Origin: Myrica gale
Taxonomy: Eukaryota > Streptophyta > Magnoliopsida > Fagales > Myricaceae
NCBI GenBank assembly: GCA_963930655.1
Contig: OZ005615.1
Location: forward strand, 15,890,001 to 15,954,000
Direction of reading: 5' to 3'
Length of the DNA: 64,000 bases
Part shown: positions 61,811 through 64,000 of the stretch, piece after piece
Numbering within the stretch: position 1 is the stretch's first letter
Layout: every line of letters starts with the position of its first letter
Notes under the pieces: model-generated
Told to the model about the DNA's origin: nothing
Seen by the model: the letters and a program-made list of their open reading frames with translations, nothing else
The model's database searches: none
Made by a program: the position numbers and the translations under genes

Positions 61811-63276
61811 AAATAGATTACTTTCACTTGACTAACGTATGACCTCCGCTTGAGCGAACTTGATGTTGGGTAAAAAAAATGGCTAAGTTGTTTTTTAACT
61901 ATGCCCCCTTTTACACATTTCATCACTCTCTCTCTTGGCAAAACACGTTCTCTCCATTCACACGGATCTCTTCATTGTCATGAGAAAACTATCGGGCTTT
62001 GTTCAACTACATCTCTCCTTCCATTTCAAGGTAAAATCTTCTCTTTATATTTAAATTTCTCTTGTTCCCTTTGAAATTACAGATTAGGTGTCCTTCAACT
62101 TTTTTTTAAAAAAATTGTAAATCTAATTCTGTTTTGTTTCAAATCACTTGATTTTGAGATTCTTGTAAGTTTGTAGTGGGTTCTGTATTGAGCGTGCACA
62201 ATTAAAAAACCAAAATCAAATCATTCGTCATTTTTTGAAATTTAGGGTTCATAGTTGGAATTTTTTAAAATTACTTGGATTTTGGCACAAATTTGTGAAA
62301 TGTTCATAGGGCTTTTATGTTTCTAGTATTCTAAACATATTTTGCACCATTTCATCGGATTATATTTCTTTTATATTTAAATCTACATTTTTTTTCAAAA
62401 TTTATTCTTCTGGGTAGAACACTTGAAAAGATTTTGTTATCCGCATATTTGGTTGCCTGCAATAACATGATAAATTCTTTGCTGGGTATTGAAGACTTCA
62501 AGTTAAAAAAAACATTTGAAATGAATGCATGTTTGTTAATATTTTTTTAAAAGAAAAACAAATTGTTTTCTTTTCCCATTTCATATAATGGATTTCATTG
62601 TCCTTATGTATAGTTAATTGGAATTTGAGGACCAAGAAAGTTGAGAATTTTTTTACAAATATTGTTACCGGGGTTAACCAGATAGCGTGGGACACCTCAT
62701 GAGCTCTCGAGATAGTGATGGGAATTGTCAGGATATTTGTGGGACGATCGGGAGAGTGTTTGGGCTCACACTCTAACTCACGCACTCGGATAGATAAGTT
62801 CACCACCCAAGTAGAACACAAAGGGATACAGAAATCTCCACCCAATGTGATTACACGGGATACAGAGCAAGAACTCACTACGTATCGGAATCCACCGAAA
62901 GGATAATATTTTGGAGAAGAAATCATTCTTCAAAGAAGCCTATGGCTCAAGTTGTATATGTAAGAATTATGTCCAAAATTTCATTTATTTGAATAATTAT
63001 TTATTTAGATGTCACATGTTTATATTTAGATGTCACATGTTTATATTTATTTATTGCCTATTTGTTGAGTGACAATGTAGAAAAGTTGTGTCAATGATTA
63101 ATGAAACAAAGGTGAAGAGTATGACTATTCGGTTCCTTGTTCACTTAATATTTGTTCTAAACCAAGGTACATGTTTATGTATAATAGGTCTACACTCAGG
63201 ATATATGAGTTAGAGACTTAATCAGTAATATGATTCTGATTCTATTGTCTCATATGGAATATAGTATATTATTAGA
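61811..63276. other. AT-rich non-coding DNA
   Basis: No gene is recognised. A denser stretch at 62665-62910 has no product. A perfect 21-bp tandem duplication (TTTAGATGTCACATGTTTATA) lies at 63004-63045. Confidence 0.5.
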
Positions 63277-63765
63277 ATAAATAAACAAATATTTGTTAGC
63301 ATAAGGAATTTTACAAATCAATCTCAAATACTCAGGTGTGAATCGTAATATGTTGATGGACATGATTACAATTAGAATAAGCCTGAAATTTGGAATAAAA
63401 TAATGTAAGGGAATTAATGAAAAATTAATTTTTTCATGTGATCCTACAGTCGAGATCTGAGATCCCTAATTAACAATCTCACTCAAATCACATCTAGGGT
63501 TTCATTAAAATGATAGACTATAAGATAGTAGATCAATCGAAGCGGTTGGCCATCAGGACCTTAGAGAAACCTTGTGATAGCTTTGAGTATGTAAAGGAGT
63601 GAGGCGGAACATTTAGGCTGCTAAGCTATGAAATAAAAAAAAACTCAAGGTGTAAGATCAACAAGACCTGAAGATTAAAACAAAAATTGTAGAGTCAGTC
63701 CCATAGAAGATCAAGATCTTTCATCAAGATCAAGTAAGTAATTTTTTCGCAGGCACACTTTGAGT
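63277..63765 (+). repeat. Dispersed repeat, copy 2
   Basis: Colinear with 37048-37502, as described there. This copy is slightly longer because of small insertions (GCATAAGGAATTTTAC, extra AGAATA). The remainder to the window end is AT-rich and unassigned. Confidence 0.75.
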
Positions 63766-64000
63766 ATAAACACTCAAAATCTTTGTATTTTTCCATTGCT
63801 AGAGAAAGGTTTAAATAGTAGTACTTGGAACAACTCAAGCATGAGTAAATGAGAATTAAAATTTCCAAAACATTAATTGAGACATAGGAAACATAAAATA
63901 ATCTTAGGGAAATGAAAAAAATATTGAAAATTCAAAAGGCTAGCTAAAAATAGAAAAATCATCCAAAATTCGCTATACCTCGTAACAAGTTGCCAATCTG

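Overview
The window is nuclear DNA of a flowering plant, probably a woody eudicot. Evidence: plant-type intron-rich genes (GT-AG introns, AT-rich introns), a canonical plant G-alpha gene, a plant GH9 cellulase, Tekay-type chromovirus LTRs about 4 kb long, several CACTA (En/Spm) transposons and nuclear copies of chloroplast DNA. No species can be named from the sequence alone.

Three host genes look intact, all on the + strand. (1) An alpha/beta-hydrolase of 305 aa in 4 exons at 5076-7751. (2) The heterotrimeric G-protein alpha subunit GPA1 of 384 aa in 13 coding exons at 39755-46051, with one GC-AG intron and a likely intron in the 5' UTR. (3) A secreted GH9 endoglucanase of 485 aa in 8 exons at 56626-59473. 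For each, the exons were joined by hand and reading frame and family motifs stay continuous to the stop. They have no evident functional link.

The rest is mostly mobile DNA. 1-3392: long terminal repeat of a Gypsy element on the minus strand, running off the left edge. 4364-4643 and 7949-8405: foldback MITE-like hairpins flanking the hydrolase gene. 8781-10825: a hAT-type element with captured exons of two unrelated host genes, a SAM-dependent methyltransferase and an SnRK2 kinase. 10857-15119: 3' part of a minus-strand CACTA element. 15130-15985: an LTR-like relic. 16290-36935: a composite of plus-strand CACTA material (5' terminus, a coiled-coil ORF, a PF20167-type ORF, a captured MFS-transporter exon, a tnp2 transposase pseudogene and a Transposase_24-type pseudogene). 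A young Tekay Gypsy element (17471-27460) is inserted in it. 47152-48880: a TIR-bearing Mutator-like element carrying a GRF zinc-finger gene fragment. 49430-53768: a 5'-truncated CACTA element with its catalytic tnp2 region deleted. 54188-55155: a mosaic of decayed chloroplast fragments (23S rRNA, 16S rRNA, atpI, trnL-UAG). 60033 onward: the 5' end of another CACTA element, then minisatellite and repeat-rich DNA.

The most unusual items are: the young Gypsy element, which has visually identical LTR starts but a truncated 5' LTR, nonsense-only lesions in gag-pol and an extra sense ORF behind a splice-acceptor-like site; the hAT element with exons of two host genes; and the chloroplast mosaic joining loci that are far apart in the plastome.
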